Shown piece after piece: positions 16,203-24,745 of a stretch of 50,570 nt of DNA (within the stretch, counting starts at the first letter, position 1; every line of letters begins with the position of its first letter). The stretch is from assembly GCA_036491435.1 (NCBI GenBank), contig DASXBZ010000206.1, forward strand, positions 1 through 50,570. Reading direction: 5' to 3'. The translations under genes and the position numbers were made by a program. This DNA is from Bog-473 sp036491435. GTDB taxonomy: Bacteria > Actinomycetota > Acidimicrobiia > Acidimicrobiales > RAAP-2. Under the pieces are notes generated by a model. The model worked only from the letters and a program-made list of their open reading frames with translations, made no database searches and was not told the DNA's origin.

Positions 16203-17500
16203 AGGTTCGCCACCTCCGCCTCGAGATACTCGGCGAACTTGGCCCGCGCCGCCTCCTGGCGCTTGGGCAGCCACTGGGTCGGCCAGATGTCGTCGCTCGC
16301 CTTGTAGTCGCGCAACACCTGGCGGGCGACGGTGACCTTGTGCACCTCGGTCGGCCCATCGGCCAAGCCCATCACGCCGGCGCCGTGGATCATGCCGAAG
16401 AAGGGCATCTCGTTGGTTGTCCCGAGGGCGCCGTGCACCTGCATGGCCCGCCACGCGATGTCGTGCAGCACAGTCGGCATCACCACCTTGGCCGTGGCGA
16501 TGTCCTTGCGCACCCGCTTGTAGTCGTTGTACTTGTCGATCTCCCAGGCGGTGTACAGCACGAAGAGCCGGAACTGCACCAATTGCGCGTACGAGTCGGC
16601 GATGTAGCCCTGGACGAACTGCTTGTCCGCCAGGATGCTGCCCTGGGTCTCGCGACTCAGCGCCCGCTCGCACATCATGTCGATCGCCTTCTGCGCCATG
16701 CCGATCGTCCGCATGGCGTGGTGGATGCGGCCGCCGCCGAGCCGCGTTTGCGCGATCGCGAAGGCCTGGCCCTCGCCACCCAACAACGCGTCCGCGGGCA
16801 CCCGCACGTCCTCGTAGTGGATCAACGCATGAGAGCCCTCGTTGACGGCGTCGCCGTAGAGGCCGACATTGCGTACGATGTTGACGCCGGGCGTGTCGGT
16901 CGGCACCAAGAACATCGACATGCCCTGGTACGCGCTCACCTCAGGGTTCGTCACCACCATCACGATGAGGAACGACGCGGTCTTGGCGTTGGACGAGAAG
17001 TACTTCCACCCGTTGATGACCCATTCGTCGCCGTCCTTGACCGCCTGAGTCTTGAAGAGCGTGGGATCGGCGCCTGCGTGCGGCTCGGTCATCGAGTAGC
17101 TCGAGAAGCACTCGCCGTCGAGCAGGGGCTCGAGGTACTTCTTCTTCTGCTCCTCGGTGCCGTAGTGGGCGATGATCTCGGCGTTGCCGGTGTCGGGTGC
17201 CTGACACCCGAACACGACCGAGGCCCACTGCGAGCGCCCGAGGATCTCGTTGAGCAGCGCCAGCTTCAGCTGGCCGTATCCCTGGCCGCCGAGTTCGGGC
17301 CCGAGATGCGTGGCCCACAGGCCCTGCCGGCGCACCTCCTCCTTCAAGGGGTCGATCGCCTCACGCCGCTTGCCCTCGAGCGGCGTGAATTGCAGGTGCG
17401 GGAAGACCAGGTCGAGCGGTTCGACCTCCTCCCGGACGAACTGGTCGACCCAGTCCAACTTCTTCTGATACTCGGGATCGGTTTCGAAGTCCCACGCCAC
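16199..17500 (-). CDS. acyl-CoA dehydrogenase, ACAD10/11-like
   Basis: A 433-residue acyl-CoA dehydrogenase with the FAD-binding SYSMTEPHAGADPT and INGWKYFSSNA segments and the C-terminal ALGTTNEMPFF ... GLADGPTEVHKVTVAR region. The ADGPxEVH string is characteristic of the ACAD10/11 group. GTG 17500 is preceded by GGAGGG. It is the first gene of a leftward operon with the coupled phosphotransferase and the MDR protein, and diverges from a TetR gene at 17530; the palindrome at 17523-17539 probably controls it. Phosphate elimination from a 4-phosphoacyl-CoA is the inferred reaction; ordinary dehydrogenation is the alternative. Confidence 0.94.
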   Translation of the reverse strand: MAWDFETDPEYQKKLDWVDQFVREEVEPLDLVFPHLQFTPLEGKRREAIDPLKEEVRRQGLWATHLGPELGGQGYGQLKLALLNEILGRSQWASVVFGCQAPDTGNAEIIAHYGTEEQKKKYLEPLLDGECFSSYSMTEPHAGADPTLFKTQAVKDGDEWVINGWKYFSSNAKTASFLIVMVVTNPEVSAYQGMSMFLVPTDTPGVNIVRNVGLYGDAVNEGSHALIHYEDVRVPADALLGGEGQAFAIAQTRLGGGRIHHAMRTIGMAQKAIDMMCERALSRETQGSILADKQFVQGYIADSYAQLVQFRLFVLYTAWEIDKYNDYKRVRKDIATAKVVMPTVLHDIAWRAMQVHGALGTTNEMPFFGMIHGAGVMGLADGPTEVHKVTVARQVLRDYKASDDIWPTQWLPKRQEAARAKFAEYLEAEVANL

Positions 17501-17522
17501 GGCGCCCTCCTTCGGTTCGGTG

Positions 17523-17539
17523 ACAGAATATGATTCTGG
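17523..17539. promoter_or_regulatory. perfect palindrome in divergent ACAD/TetR promoter
   Basis: CAGAAT-ATG-ATTCTG (17524-17538) is a perfect inverted repeat with a 3-base centre. It lies in the 29-base gap between the ACAD start (17500) and the open frame of the TetR gene. The central ATG is also the first possible TetR start codon (17530-17532). Such a site is expected for a TetR repressor controlling both directions. Confidence 0.65.
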
Positions 17540-18186
17540 CTATCAAGAACGCAATACCGGACTCGGAAACCGCCTCAGACGGCGTCGCCGGCCGCATCGT
17601 GCGCCGCTCTCTGGCCAAGCGGGAGGGCGAGTACGCCGGCGAGGTGCGCCGTCTGCTCGATGCCGCGCTCGAGGTCATGCACGACTGCGGCATCTCCTCG
17701 CGCCCGCGGGTGGCCGACATCGTCGCCGCCGCCGGGCTCTCCAACGATGCCTTCTACCGGCACTTTCGCTCGAAGGACGATCTGGTCAACGCGTTGCTCG
17801 AGGATGGCGCGGAACGCCTGCGCGGCTATCTGTCCCACCAGATGGACAAGGCCCGCACCCCCGAGGCGCGGGTCCGTCATTGGGTCGAGGGTGTCCTCGG
17901 CCAGGCCGACGGGGATGTCGCCGCGGCCACGCTGGCCGTGCTGTGGAATGGCAGCAGTGCGGACGGTGGCCAGGCCGCGGGGCGCCACTTCGCCAGCGCT
18001 CCGCTCGCCTCCTTGCTCCACGAGCCGTTCACCCAGCTCGGCAGCGACGCGCCCGAGCTCGATGCGGCGCTCGCGGCTCACGCGACCCTCGGCTTGCTCT
18101 CGGACTCCCTCTGGCGTCGCCTGGCGCCGAGCCGCGCCGAGACCGAGCGCGTTGTCGACTTCTGTTTGCGCGCCGTGCGGCGCTGA
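17530..18186 (+). CDS. TetR/AcrR family transcriptional regulator
   Basis: A protein of up to 218 residues with a clear TetR HTH domain (RRLLDAALEVMHDCG, then RPRVADIVAAAGLSNDAFYRHFRSKDDLVNALL) and a helical ligand domain. The ATG at 17530 has no ribosome site and lies at the centre of a perfect palindrome, so the true start may be leaderless or a later in-frame codon such as GTG 17599, still upstream of the HTH. It diverges from the ACAD-phosphotransferase-MDR operon and most likely represses it. It is convergent with the enoyl-CoA hydratase across a hairpin. Confidence 0.9.
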   Translation: MILAIKNAIPDSETASDGVAGRIVRRSLAKREGEYAGEVRRLLDAALEVMHDCGISSRPRVADIVAAAGLSNDAFYRHFRSKDDLVNALLEDGAERLRGYLSHQMDKARTPEARVRHWVEGVLGQADGDVAAATLAVLWNGSSADGGQAAGRHFASAPLASLLHEPFTQLGSDAPELDAALAAHATLGLLSDSLWRRLAPSRAETERVVDFCLRAVRR

Positions 18187-18192
18187 CCTTCT

Positions 18193-18220
18193 GTCCGGCG
18201 GCCGAGCGGCTCCGCCGGAC
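18193..18220. terminator. hairpin between convergent genes
   Basis: GTCCGGCGG (18193-18201) and CCGCCGGAC (18212-18220) form a perfect 9-base stem with a 10-base loop just after the TetR stop, facing the convergent enoyl-CoA hydratase. It has no clear U-tract, so a terminator role is inferred from position. Confidence 0.5.
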
Positions 18221-18248
18221 CAGGTCGCGGCGGTCTCCGCTCCTCGGC

Positions 18249-19037
18249 TCAACCCTTGTCTTCGTCCAAGCCCTCGGGAACCCAATAGGGGAGTCGCTTC
18301 TCCATGAAGGCGGCCATGCCTTCGCGCGGCTCGGGTGAATCCGCGAGCGCCCAGAACATTGTCTGGTAGTCGATGAGCCCGTAGCGCTCGTTGAGCATCC
18401 GCTTCACGTGCATGCGCGCCATCGGAGGGGTCAGGAGGATCTCACGCACTGCTGCCAACGCCGCTTCCCGCAGTTGTTCGTGGGGCGCGACACGCGCGAT
18501 CAGTCCGATGCGCTGTGCCTCCGCTGCATCGAAGCGACGACCCGAGAGCAGCAGGTCCCGGGCGATGGCGATGCCCACGTGGGCGGGCAGCACCGCTGCG
18601 TACGTGGCGTCGGGGATGCCGCGCAGGAGTTCGGGCACCCGAAACGTCGCCCGGTCGCTCGCCACGCAGATGTCGGAAAGCATGGCGATGAGCAGACCGC
18701 CCGCCTGGCAGATCCCGTTCACCGCCGCCACCACGGGCGCACGACTGTCGCGGATGGTGAGAAACGGCAGGATGTCGTGCTCGATGTCGGGCGTCGGCTC
18801 GTCGTCCGGATGCCGGCGGCCCCCCAGGTCACCACCAGGAGCGAAGACGTCCCCCGTGCCGGTGATGATCAGCGCTGCGAGCTCGGGATCGTGGTTCACG
18901 AGGTGCACCGCCCGCTTGATGCCGAAGTACATGGCCGGCGTCAGCGCGTTGCGTGCCTCGGGTCGGTCGATGACGCACCACGCGATCGGACCCTCTCGCT
19001 CGAAGCGCAGCCCAGCCGCACCCAGTTCGTTGGCCAT
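18249..19037 (-). CDS. enoyl-CoA hydratase/isomerase family protein
   Basis: A 262-residue crotonase. It has IDRPEARNALTPAM, the first oxyanion-hole segment GDVFAPGGDLGG, the second NGICQAGGLLIAM, and the VPELLRG segment with a Glu at the usual catalytic position. ATG 19037 is used, with GGGAGGG a few bases upstream. It would hydrate or isomerise an enoyl-CoA during beta-oxidation. It stands alone on the minus strand, divergent from the secreted hydrolase gene at 19173. Confidence 0.92.
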   Translation of the reverse strand: MANELGAAGLRFEREGPIAWCVIDRPEARNALTPAMYFGIKRAVHLVNHDPELAALIITGTGDVFAPGGDLGGRRHPDDEPTPDIEHDILPFLTIRDSRAPVVAAVNGICQAGGLLIAMLSDICVASDRATFRVPELLRGIPDATYAAVLPAHVGIAIARDLLLSGRRFDAAEAQRIGLIARVAPHEQLREAALAAVREILLTPPMARMHVKRMLNERYGLIDYQTMFWALADSPEPREGMAAFMEKRLPYWVPEGLDEDKG

Positions 19038-19172
19038 GTGCCCTCCCCTCTCACGCCGGCGTGCGCCCGGAGACTACCGAAACTTCGGGGCCGAACCTCT
19101 CGCCACGAGGTGCTGCAGCTACTGTCACCCGGCGACGCGCCGGCAGGGGAAGCCGGCAAAGGGGAGGGATGG

Positions 19173-20825
19173 GTGTCGAACGACCGGTTACAGACTGGGA
19201 CCCGCATGCACGGAGTCCACTCTCACCGAGTGGCCCTTGCGTTGGCCGTCGTGGCGGCCTCGGTCGGCGGCCTGGTTGCCGCCTTTGTGCCGGCCGCCAT
19301 GCCCGCAAGCGCGACGGTGGCAGCGACGGGCAACCCATCCGTCCCATCGCCGACCGTTGAAGGACCGGTTCTGCCGACCAGCGGCATCTCGTTCCTCGGC
19401 TCGACACTCTTTCCTTTGTCAAAAGTGGGTTACGAGGAATCCGAGTTCTTCTTGTCGGGTACGGCGACGGCGTACACGAGCAAAAGCCCGCTGACCGAGA
19501 ACGGCACGTGGCGCGTCACACCGGCCAGCACGGCGCCGTACACCACTCGGGTCGTCGTGTATCGGCCCATCGACGCGAAGAAGTTCGACGGGACGGTCGA
19601 TGTCGAGTGGCTCAACGTGACCGGCGGCGTCGATGCCGCCGCCGCTTGGTTGACCGGCCATCCCGAGGAGATACACGCCGGGGTGGCCTACATCGGCGTG
19701 GACGCGCAGGTCGGGGGGATCAACGGCGTGCCCGGTTCGGTCGCAACGGCAGAGTCCGGTGTGGGGGGTCTCAAACAGACCGATCCCACTCGCTACGCCG
19801 CGCTCAACCACCCCGGCGACAGCTACTCGTTCAGCATCTTCGAGCAGGCCGGCGAAGCGGTGCATCGCTCGGGGGCCAAATTGCTCAGCGGCCTCACGCC
19901 GAAGCGTGTGCTGGCCATCGGGGAGTCGCAGTCGGCGATCTACCTGACGACCTACCTCGACGCCATTCAACCTCTGTCGACTGGCGTCTACGACGGGTAT
20001 CTCGTCTATAGCCGAGGGAACGACGGCGCCAACCTGTCGCAGTCGCCGCAGCCCAACATCGTCACACCGAATCCGACCTTCATCCGCACGGACCTCAAGG
20101 TCCCCGTCCTCATGTTCGAGACAGAGGCCGACCTGCTCCTCTTGGGGTACGTCGAGGCTCGGCAGGCACCGACGCAGTACATCCGCGAGTGGGAGACCGC
20201 GGGCACCGCGCACGACGACACGTACGGGCTCCTGTATTCGCGTTCGGACGACCTGAGCGGGCAGGCCGACACGCAGGCCTTCGCCTCCATGCTGAACCCA
20301 CCCAAGGACCCGATCCCCGGCATCGTCGATTGCAACGCGCCGATCAACGCAGGTTCGCACACCTATGAGTTGCGCGCCGCCGTCGCGGCGCTCGACCACT
20401 GGGTGCGCACTGGCGTCGCTCCACCGCAGTCGCCGCGTCTCGAGGTGAACGCGAGCAAGACTGGCTTCGTGACCGATGCCAACGGCAACGTCCTCGGCGG
20501 GATCCGTCCACCCCAGGTGGTGGCGGCGGTGTCCAAGCTTTCGGGGATCGGACAACCGGGCAGCGGCACCCCGGCACCGACCCAACCGGTGGGCCAGAAG
20601 ACCACGTCGTCCAGCACGGCGGTGGGTGCCGGAGTTCTCTGCGCCATCTTCGGCACGACGGTGCCGTTCACCGCATCGCAGCTGGCGACGCTGTACCCCA
20701 CCCACCAAGACTTTGTGGAGAAATGGGATGCGGCAACGGCCGCCGAGGTGCGCGAGGGCTATCTCCTGACGCCGGACGCCCGTACGCTCGACAAGGTAGC
20801 GGCGGCATCGAATGTCGGAGGCTGA
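19173..20825 (+). CDS. secreted alpha/beta hydrolase domain-containing protein
   Basis: A 550-residue exported protein. GTG 19173 is preceded by GGGGAGG (19161-19167); an internal ATG at 19206 is the alternative and also keeps the signal peptide. The N-terminus (HRVALALAVVAASVGGLVAAFVPAAMPASA) is a signal peptide. The body matches the alpha/beta hydrolase domain family (Abhydrolase_10 type): TTRVVVYRP, VDVEWLNVTGG, the nucleophile region AIGESQSAIYLTTY and AALDHWVRTGVAPP. It probably hydrolyses an ester or polyester outside the membrane. It starts a rightward group with an SDR and an HSL-type esterase. The substrate is unknown. Confidence 0.88.
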   Translation: MSNDRLQTGTRMHGVHSHRVALALAVVAASVGGLVAAFVPAAMPASATVAATGNPSVPSPTVEGPVLPTSGISFLGSTLFPLSKVGYEESEFFLSGTATAYTSKSPLTENGTWRVTPASTAPYTTRVVVYRPIDAKKFDGTVDVEWLNVTGGVDAAAAWLTGHPEEIHAGVAYIGVDAQVGGINGVPGSVATAESGVGGLKQTDPTRYAALNHPGDSYSFSIFEQAGEAVHRSGAKLLSGLTPKRVLAIGESQSAIYLTTYLDAIQPLSTGVYDGYLVYSRGNDGANLSQSPQPNIVTPNPTFIRTDLKVPVLMFETEADLLLLGYVEARQAPTQYIREWETAGTAHDDTYGLLYSRSDDLSGQADTQAFASMLNPPKDPIPGIVDCNAPINAGSHTYELRAAVAALDHWVRTGVAPPQSPRLEVNASKTGFVTDANGNVLGGIRPPQVVAAVSKLSGIGQPGSGTPAPTQPVGQKTTSSSTAVGAGVLCAIFGTTVPFTASQLATLYPTHQDFVEKWDAATAAEVREGYLLTPDARTLDKVAAASNVGG

Positions 20826-20855
20826 GTCCGTGGGTCCACAGAGGTGGAGCGAATG

Positions 20856-21689
20856 ATGACGGTCGGCATCGTGACCGGCGCCCGACGCGGCATGGGAGCC
20901 GCGTGCGCGGATCGCGTCAAGGAGATGGTGGACGTACTCCTGCTCGTCGACCGGGATGAGGACGGCCTCGTCGCTGCCGAGGAGCGTCACAGGTCGACGC
21001 CGGGGCGCGCCAAGATCGAGACGTTCACCCTCGACGTCAAGGACCGGGAGGGGGTCGCGCTTCTCGCCAGACGCGCCGGTGAACTCGGGCCGTTACGTGC
21101 GGTGGCGCATGCGGCGGGGGTCTCGCCGACGATGGCCGACTGGCGCGAGGTCTTGACCGTCGACCTCGTGGGCACGGCGCTCCTGGTCGACGCGTTGCGA
21201 CCGTTGGCAACCGACGGCGCGGCCTTCGTGTGTTTCGCGTCGATCTCGGCCTCGCTCGCCATCCCCGATGTCGACCAACCCGGCGACGGTGCACTGGACG
21301 AGCCATTGCATCCCGACTTCCTGGAACGTCTTCGCGAGGCCGTCGGGCCGGACCTCGAGGACTCGGGGATGGCCTACACCTGGGCCAAGCGCGGGGTGCA
21401 TCGTCTGGTACGTCGCGAGGCGGCTGCGTATGGTCGGGCCGGGGCCAGGATCTGCTCGGTGACGCCCGGCATCATCGACACACCGATGGGCCGCCAGGAA
21501 GCAGACACGCACGAGGTCATGGCGCTGCTCGTGAAGTCAGCGGCGCTGGCGCGAGAAGGTCGACCCGAAGAGGTTGCGGCGGGGGTCGCGTTCTTGCTGT
21601 CGGATGAGGCCTCGTACATCACGGGCGTGGATTTGACGGTTGACGGCGGCGTCATTGCTGCTGTGAGGAGTGGAGGGTTGTCATCGTGA
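20856..21689 (+). CDS. SDR family oxidoreductase
   Basis: A 277-residue SDR with TGARRGMGAACADRV at the N-terminus, HAAGVSP in place of NNAG, the serine segment FASISAS, Tyr/Lys in YTWAKRG, and SYITGVDLTVDGG at the C-terminus. Of three clustered in-frame starts (GTG 20844, ATG 20853, ATG 20856), 20856 has the best spacing from GGAG. It follows the secreted hydrolase and overlaps the esterase start by 4 bases, which suggests one transcript and a linked alcohol oxidation step. Confidence 0.91.
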   Translation: MTVGIVTGARRGMGAACADRVKEMVDVLLLVDRDEDGLVAAEERHRSTPGRAKIETFTLDVKDREGVALLARRAGELGPLRAVAHAAGVSPTMADWREVLTVDLVGTALLVDALRPLATDGAAFVCFASISASLAIPDVDQPGDGALDEPLHPDFLERLREAVGPDLEDSGMAYTWAKRGVHRLVRREAAAYGRAGARICSVTPGIIDTPMGRQEADTHEVMALLVKSAALAREGRPEEVAAGVAFLLSDEASYITGVDLTVDGGVIAAVRSGGLSS

Positions 21690-22660
21690 GTCCCAGTTCG
21701 CACAAGGGCGCCGGCTCCGACGCGGTCGACGTGCACGACCTGCTCGACCCCGAGCTCCGCGAAGTCCTCGGCGCGTTCGAGATGCCACCGTTCGATGCGG
21801 AGACCATTGTGGCCATCCGTAGTGCGTCCTTCCCGGGCATGGCGCTGTCCGATGCAGTGGTGCGCACGGAACATGAGGTCCCAGGGGAACCGCCGATTCC
21901 CGTGCGGGTTCACCGTCCTACCGGCGTCGACGGCCCGCTGCCCGGAATCTTCAGCATCCATGGGGGCGGATACGTGATCGGGTCCTACGACATGGACGAC
22001 TACCTGCACGACCGGTGGTCTGAACAGCTCGGCACCGTGGGCATATCGGTGCAGTACCGACTCGCTCCCGAGACGCCCTACCCGGGCCCCGTCGAGGACT
22101 GCTATGCGGCCTTGCGTTGGGCTCACGAGCATGCGGCAGAGATCGGCGTCGATCCGTCGCGCCTCGGCATTTACGGGATCAGCGCCGGGGGAGGGCTGGC
22201 CGCCGCGCTCGCCCTCCTGGTGCGTGACCGGGGGGAGTTCCCTCTCGCTTTCCAGCTGCTGGACTGCCCGATGCTCGATGACCGCCAGACCACACCGTCA
22301 ATCGCCGCCAAGGGCCTCTATGTGTGGGGTGCCGAGTCGAACGAGTTCGGCTGGCGCTCGTACCTCGGCGACCTTTACGGCTCTGCGGACGTCCCGCCGT
22401 ACGCCGCGGCAGCGCGGGCCGTTGAACTGGCCGGGCTGCCTCCGAGCTGTGTGGTGGTCGGTTCGATCGACGGATTCCGTGACGAGGACGTGGAGTACGC
22501 GCTCCGGCTGAATCAGGCGGGCGTGCCGTGTGAGTTGCATGTGATCGCCGGACTGCCGCACGCATATCAGATGGCGCTGGACTCGCAGGCCGTGCAGCTG
22601 GCGACGCGCTGCAAGGACGACTGGCTGGCTCGCCAGCTCGCGCAACTCACCGCCGACTGA
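21686..22660 (+). CDS. alpha/beta hydrolase fold-3 (HSL/Aes-type) esterase
   Basis: A 324-residue carboxylesterase of the hormone-sensitive-lipase family. Seen: oxyanion motif His92-Gly-Gly-Gly95, nucleophile Ser166 in GISAGGG, an acidic segment SIDGFRDED, and the catalytic His in GLPHAYQM. GTG 21686 overlaps the SDR stop. It should hydrolyse short-chain acyl esters in the cytoplasm, following whatever the secreted hydrolase releases. It is convergent with the F420/PPOX gene, 10 bases apart. Confidence 0.94.
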   Translation: MSPSSHKGAGSDAVDVHDLLDPELREVLGAFEMPPFDAETIVAIRSASFPGMALSDAVVRTEHEVPGEPPIPVRVHRPTGVDGPLPGIFSIHGGGYVIGSYDMDDYLHDRWSEQLGTVGISVQYRLAPETPYPGPVEDCYAALRWAHEHAAEIGVDPSRLGIYGISAGGGLAAALALLVRDRGEFPLAFQLLDCPMLDDRQTTPSIAAKGLYVWGAESNEFGWRSYLGDLYGSADVPPYAAAARAVELAGLPPSCVVVGSIDGFRDEDVEYALRLNQAGVPCELHVIAGLPHAYQMALDSQAVQLATRCKDDWLARQLAQLTAD

Positions 22661-22670
22661 GCGGCACACG

Positions 22671-23072
22671 TCAGGCAGACATGTCGACCGCTCGCACGCG
22701 GACCGGCACGATGCGCACCATCGCCCTGCGATCGCCGGGTACGTCGTGCTCGCGCAAGTCGGCGTCGTACTTGGCGCCCACCCGGCGGGCGAACTCAAAG
22801 TCGTCGTCGGGTTCCACCACAGCGGTGCCGCGAATCTCGACGTAGCGGTAGGGATTTGCCAAGTCGAGAATCAACACCGTGCAGGCGGGCTCCGTCTGGA
22901 GGTTCTTGAGCTTCTGCCGCGACGTATTGAGGGAGAACGCGATCTGGTCGTCTTGCGCCAGGAACCACACTTCGGACAACTGCGGGTAGTTGTCCTCGCC
23001 AACGGTGGCCAAGGTGGCGAAACCCGCGTCCAGCAGGTCGCGGTGGCTATCGGGAACTGTCTTGTAGGCCAT
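22671..23072 (-). CDS. PPOX class F420-dependent oxidoreductase-like protein
   Basis: A 133-residue split-barrel flavin/F420-binding protein. It has FATLATVGEDNYPQLSEVWFLAQDDQIAFSLNTSRQKLKNLQTEP and a strand set RYVEIRGTAVVEPDDDFEFARRVGAKY typical of actinobacterial F420-dependent PPOX proteins. ATG 23072 gives the usual length; an in-frame ATG at 23123 would add 17 residues but has no ribosome site. The role is probably reduction of an unsaturated substrate or F420 chemistry; the substrate is unknown. Confidence 0.88.
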   Translation of the reverse strand: MAYKTVPDSHRDLLDAGFATLATVGEDNYPQLSEVWFLAQDDQIAFSLNTSRQKLKNLQTEPACTVLILDLANPYRYVEIRGTAVVEPDDDFEFARRVGAKYDADLREHDVPGDRRAMVRIVPVRVRAVDMSA

Positions 23073-23159
23073 GGACGAGCCATACCCGGTAACTCGGACC
23101 TCTATCGATCCGTCAACAGGCATAGGTGTGGACCGGCGCAGTCGGGGTAGGAATTCACC

Positions 23160-23462
23160 ATGCCGCTGCAGAAATACGGCTGGAAGGCGATCGCGGTGGG
23201 GACGGGTGCGGTGGCTGGGCTCGCGACCCAACGGGTCATCGAGCTCGTCTGGACGGCGGTTCGGGGGTCGAGGCCGCCCAAGGTGGCTGCCGACCGCAAC
23301 TCGCCCTGGGCGGAAGCGGTGAGTTGGGCAGTCGCGACAGGGATCGGCGTCGGCGTGGCGCGGCTCTTGGCAGTGCGCACCGCGGCCGTGATCTGGGAAG
23401 CAGCTGCGCACGCCCCACCTCCGGAGCCTGGCCTCGGTCGTTCAGACAGCGAGGCCGCGTAG
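23160..23462 (+). CDS. DUF4235 small membrane protein
   Basis: A 100-residue protein with two hydrophobic segments (IAVGTGAVAGLATQRVIELVW and AVSWAVATGIGVGVARLLAV) separated by a basic, proline-containing loop, matching the actinobacterial DUF4235 family. The pattern WKAI...R...P....AADRNSPWAEAVSWA is typical. Its function is unknown. It is divergent from the F420/PPOX gene and convergent with the amidohydrolase, with a short GCCCGCCGGGC palindrome (23481-23491) between the latter two. Confidence 0.87.
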   Translation: MPLQKYGWKAIAVGTGAVAGLATQRVIELVWTAVRGSRPPKVAADRNSPWAEAVSWAVATGIGVGVARLLAVRTAAVIWEAAAHAPPPEPGLGRSDSEAA

Positions 23463-23506
23463 CGCACGCCGCTTTGGAGAGCCCGCCGGGCGGCTGTTCG
23501 GACTCC

Positions 23507-24688
23507 CTATCGGAGACGGTAAAGCTTGGTTCCGTTCTCGCCGAGGATCTTGCGGACCGACTCCGGCCGAAGCGTTGCCATGGCCTCGTGCACGTGCTGC
23601 AGTGGCTTGGGCCAGAGAGCAGTGGGGTGGGGAAAGTCGGTCTCAAAGAGGATGTTGTCCTCGCCGACCTTGTCCACCAGTTCCTGGAGATGGCCGCGCC
23701 CGGTCTCGAACCACATCGTGGCGAACCAGTTCGATTTGAAGTACTCCGAAGGGCTCTTCCCGAGCTCGGCCGCCTGCGCCGGAGCGTTCTCCGGCAGCTC
23801 CCAGTCCATCGTCTCGAGGATGAAGGGCACCCAGCCGACCCCGCTCTCGACGGAGACCATCTTGAGATTGGGGAATCGGTCGAACAGCCCCGAGAAGATG
23901 GTGTTGATCACCACGCGGGCGTTCCCGATGAACAGCATGGAACCGCCGATCGCCGGCTTGACGAACTCGTCCTGGGACTCCCAGAAGTACTGGCCGTAGA
24001 AGTTCATCGCCGTGAGACTCGACCCGATATGGAAGTGGACCGGGAGCTCGAGGTCCTCACAGACCTCCCAGAGGGGGTCCCAGGCTCGGTTGGCCAGGTC
24101 CGGCGCACCCAGGTCCTGGGGGTCCGAGCTCATGTTGATCCCCCGCAGCCCTAGCCCACCGATCCGCTTCGCCTCGCGGACACATTCATCGACATCCCAC
24201 GCGGGCAGGATGGGCATGGGCAGCAAGCGGTTGTTCGTGCGCTCCTGGATCTCCGCACGCGTGTCGTTGAAGATCTCCACACAGATCCGACGCAACGCGA
24301 GGTCCTTCACTTCGCCCAGTGTCTGGCCTCCCAGCCCGAGCGCGTTGGGATACAGAACTTGGTGTTGGATGCCCATGTCATCGAGCACCTCAAGGCGGGC
24401 GTCGACGTCCCAGGCGGCGACGTGGGCACGTTCGAAGTCCCACTCCAGCATCGACTCGAGGAAGGGATGCTTCACTCCGTCACGGTCGATGGTGCTTCCG
24501 CCGCCCGCCTTGCCAACGGGTGTCCCCTCGATCACCCACTGGCGCTCCCCGTCGACGTCCTCGACGTGGAGGATCTGGTCCTTGTAGGCCGCCGGGGCTC
24601 GCTTCGTCCAAAGGTCCTGGACGTCTGTGAAGTGCGAATCGGCGTCCAGAACAGCCAGCCCCTCTGGTACCTCGCTGGCGAGAGTCAT
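23507..24688 (-). CDS. amidohydrolase family protein (Amidohydro_2, D-x-H type)
   Basis: A 393-residue TIM-barrel metal enzyme. Start ATG 24688 has GGAGG at good spacing; the frame runs on to 24718 without a site. Candidate ligands: Asp17-x-His19 in LDADSHF, the histidines of PVHFHIGSS, and the Asp of FETDFPHP. It is a close paralogue of the product of 39057 (shared SDPQDLGAPDLANRAWDPLWE and SVESGVGW blocks). The reaction is unknown. The gene is followed upstream on the same strand by the TesB gene and may be transcribed with it; the palindrome at 24710-24725 lies in the 57-base gap. Confidence 0.91.
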   Translation of the reverse strand: MTLASEVPEGLAVLDADSHFTDVQDLWTKRAPAAYKDQILHVEDVDGERQWVIEGTPVGKAGGGSTIDRDGVKHPFLESMLEWDFERAHVAAWDVDARLEVLDDMGIQHQVLYPNALGLGGQTLGEVKDLALRRICVEIFNDTRAEIQERTNNRLLPMPILPAWDVDECVREAKRIGGLGLRGINMSSDPQDLGAPDLANRAWDPLWEVCEDLELPVHFHIGSSLTAMNFYGQYFWESQDEFVKPAIGGSMLFIGNARVVINTIFSGLFDRFPNLKMVSVESGVGWVPFILETMDWELPENAPAQAAELGKSPSEYFKSNWFATMWFETGRGHLQELVDKVGEDNILFETDFPHPTALWPKPLQHVHEAMATLRPESVRKILGENGTKLYRLR

Positions 24689-24709
24689 CTGGTCCTCCAA
24701 GTTGTTGAG

Positions 24710-24725
24710 ACGGTGCACGCACCGT
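24710..24725. promoter_or_regulatory. inverted repeat upstream of amidohydrolase gene
   Basis: ACGGTGC-N2-GCACCGT is a perfect inverted repeat in the gap between the TesB stop and the amidohydrolase start, 22 bases before the ATG. It could be an operator or a leader hairpin; it does not match the other operator classes of the window. Confidence 0.4.
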
Positions 24726-24745
24726 GCAATTCGAGGCTACTCCTG

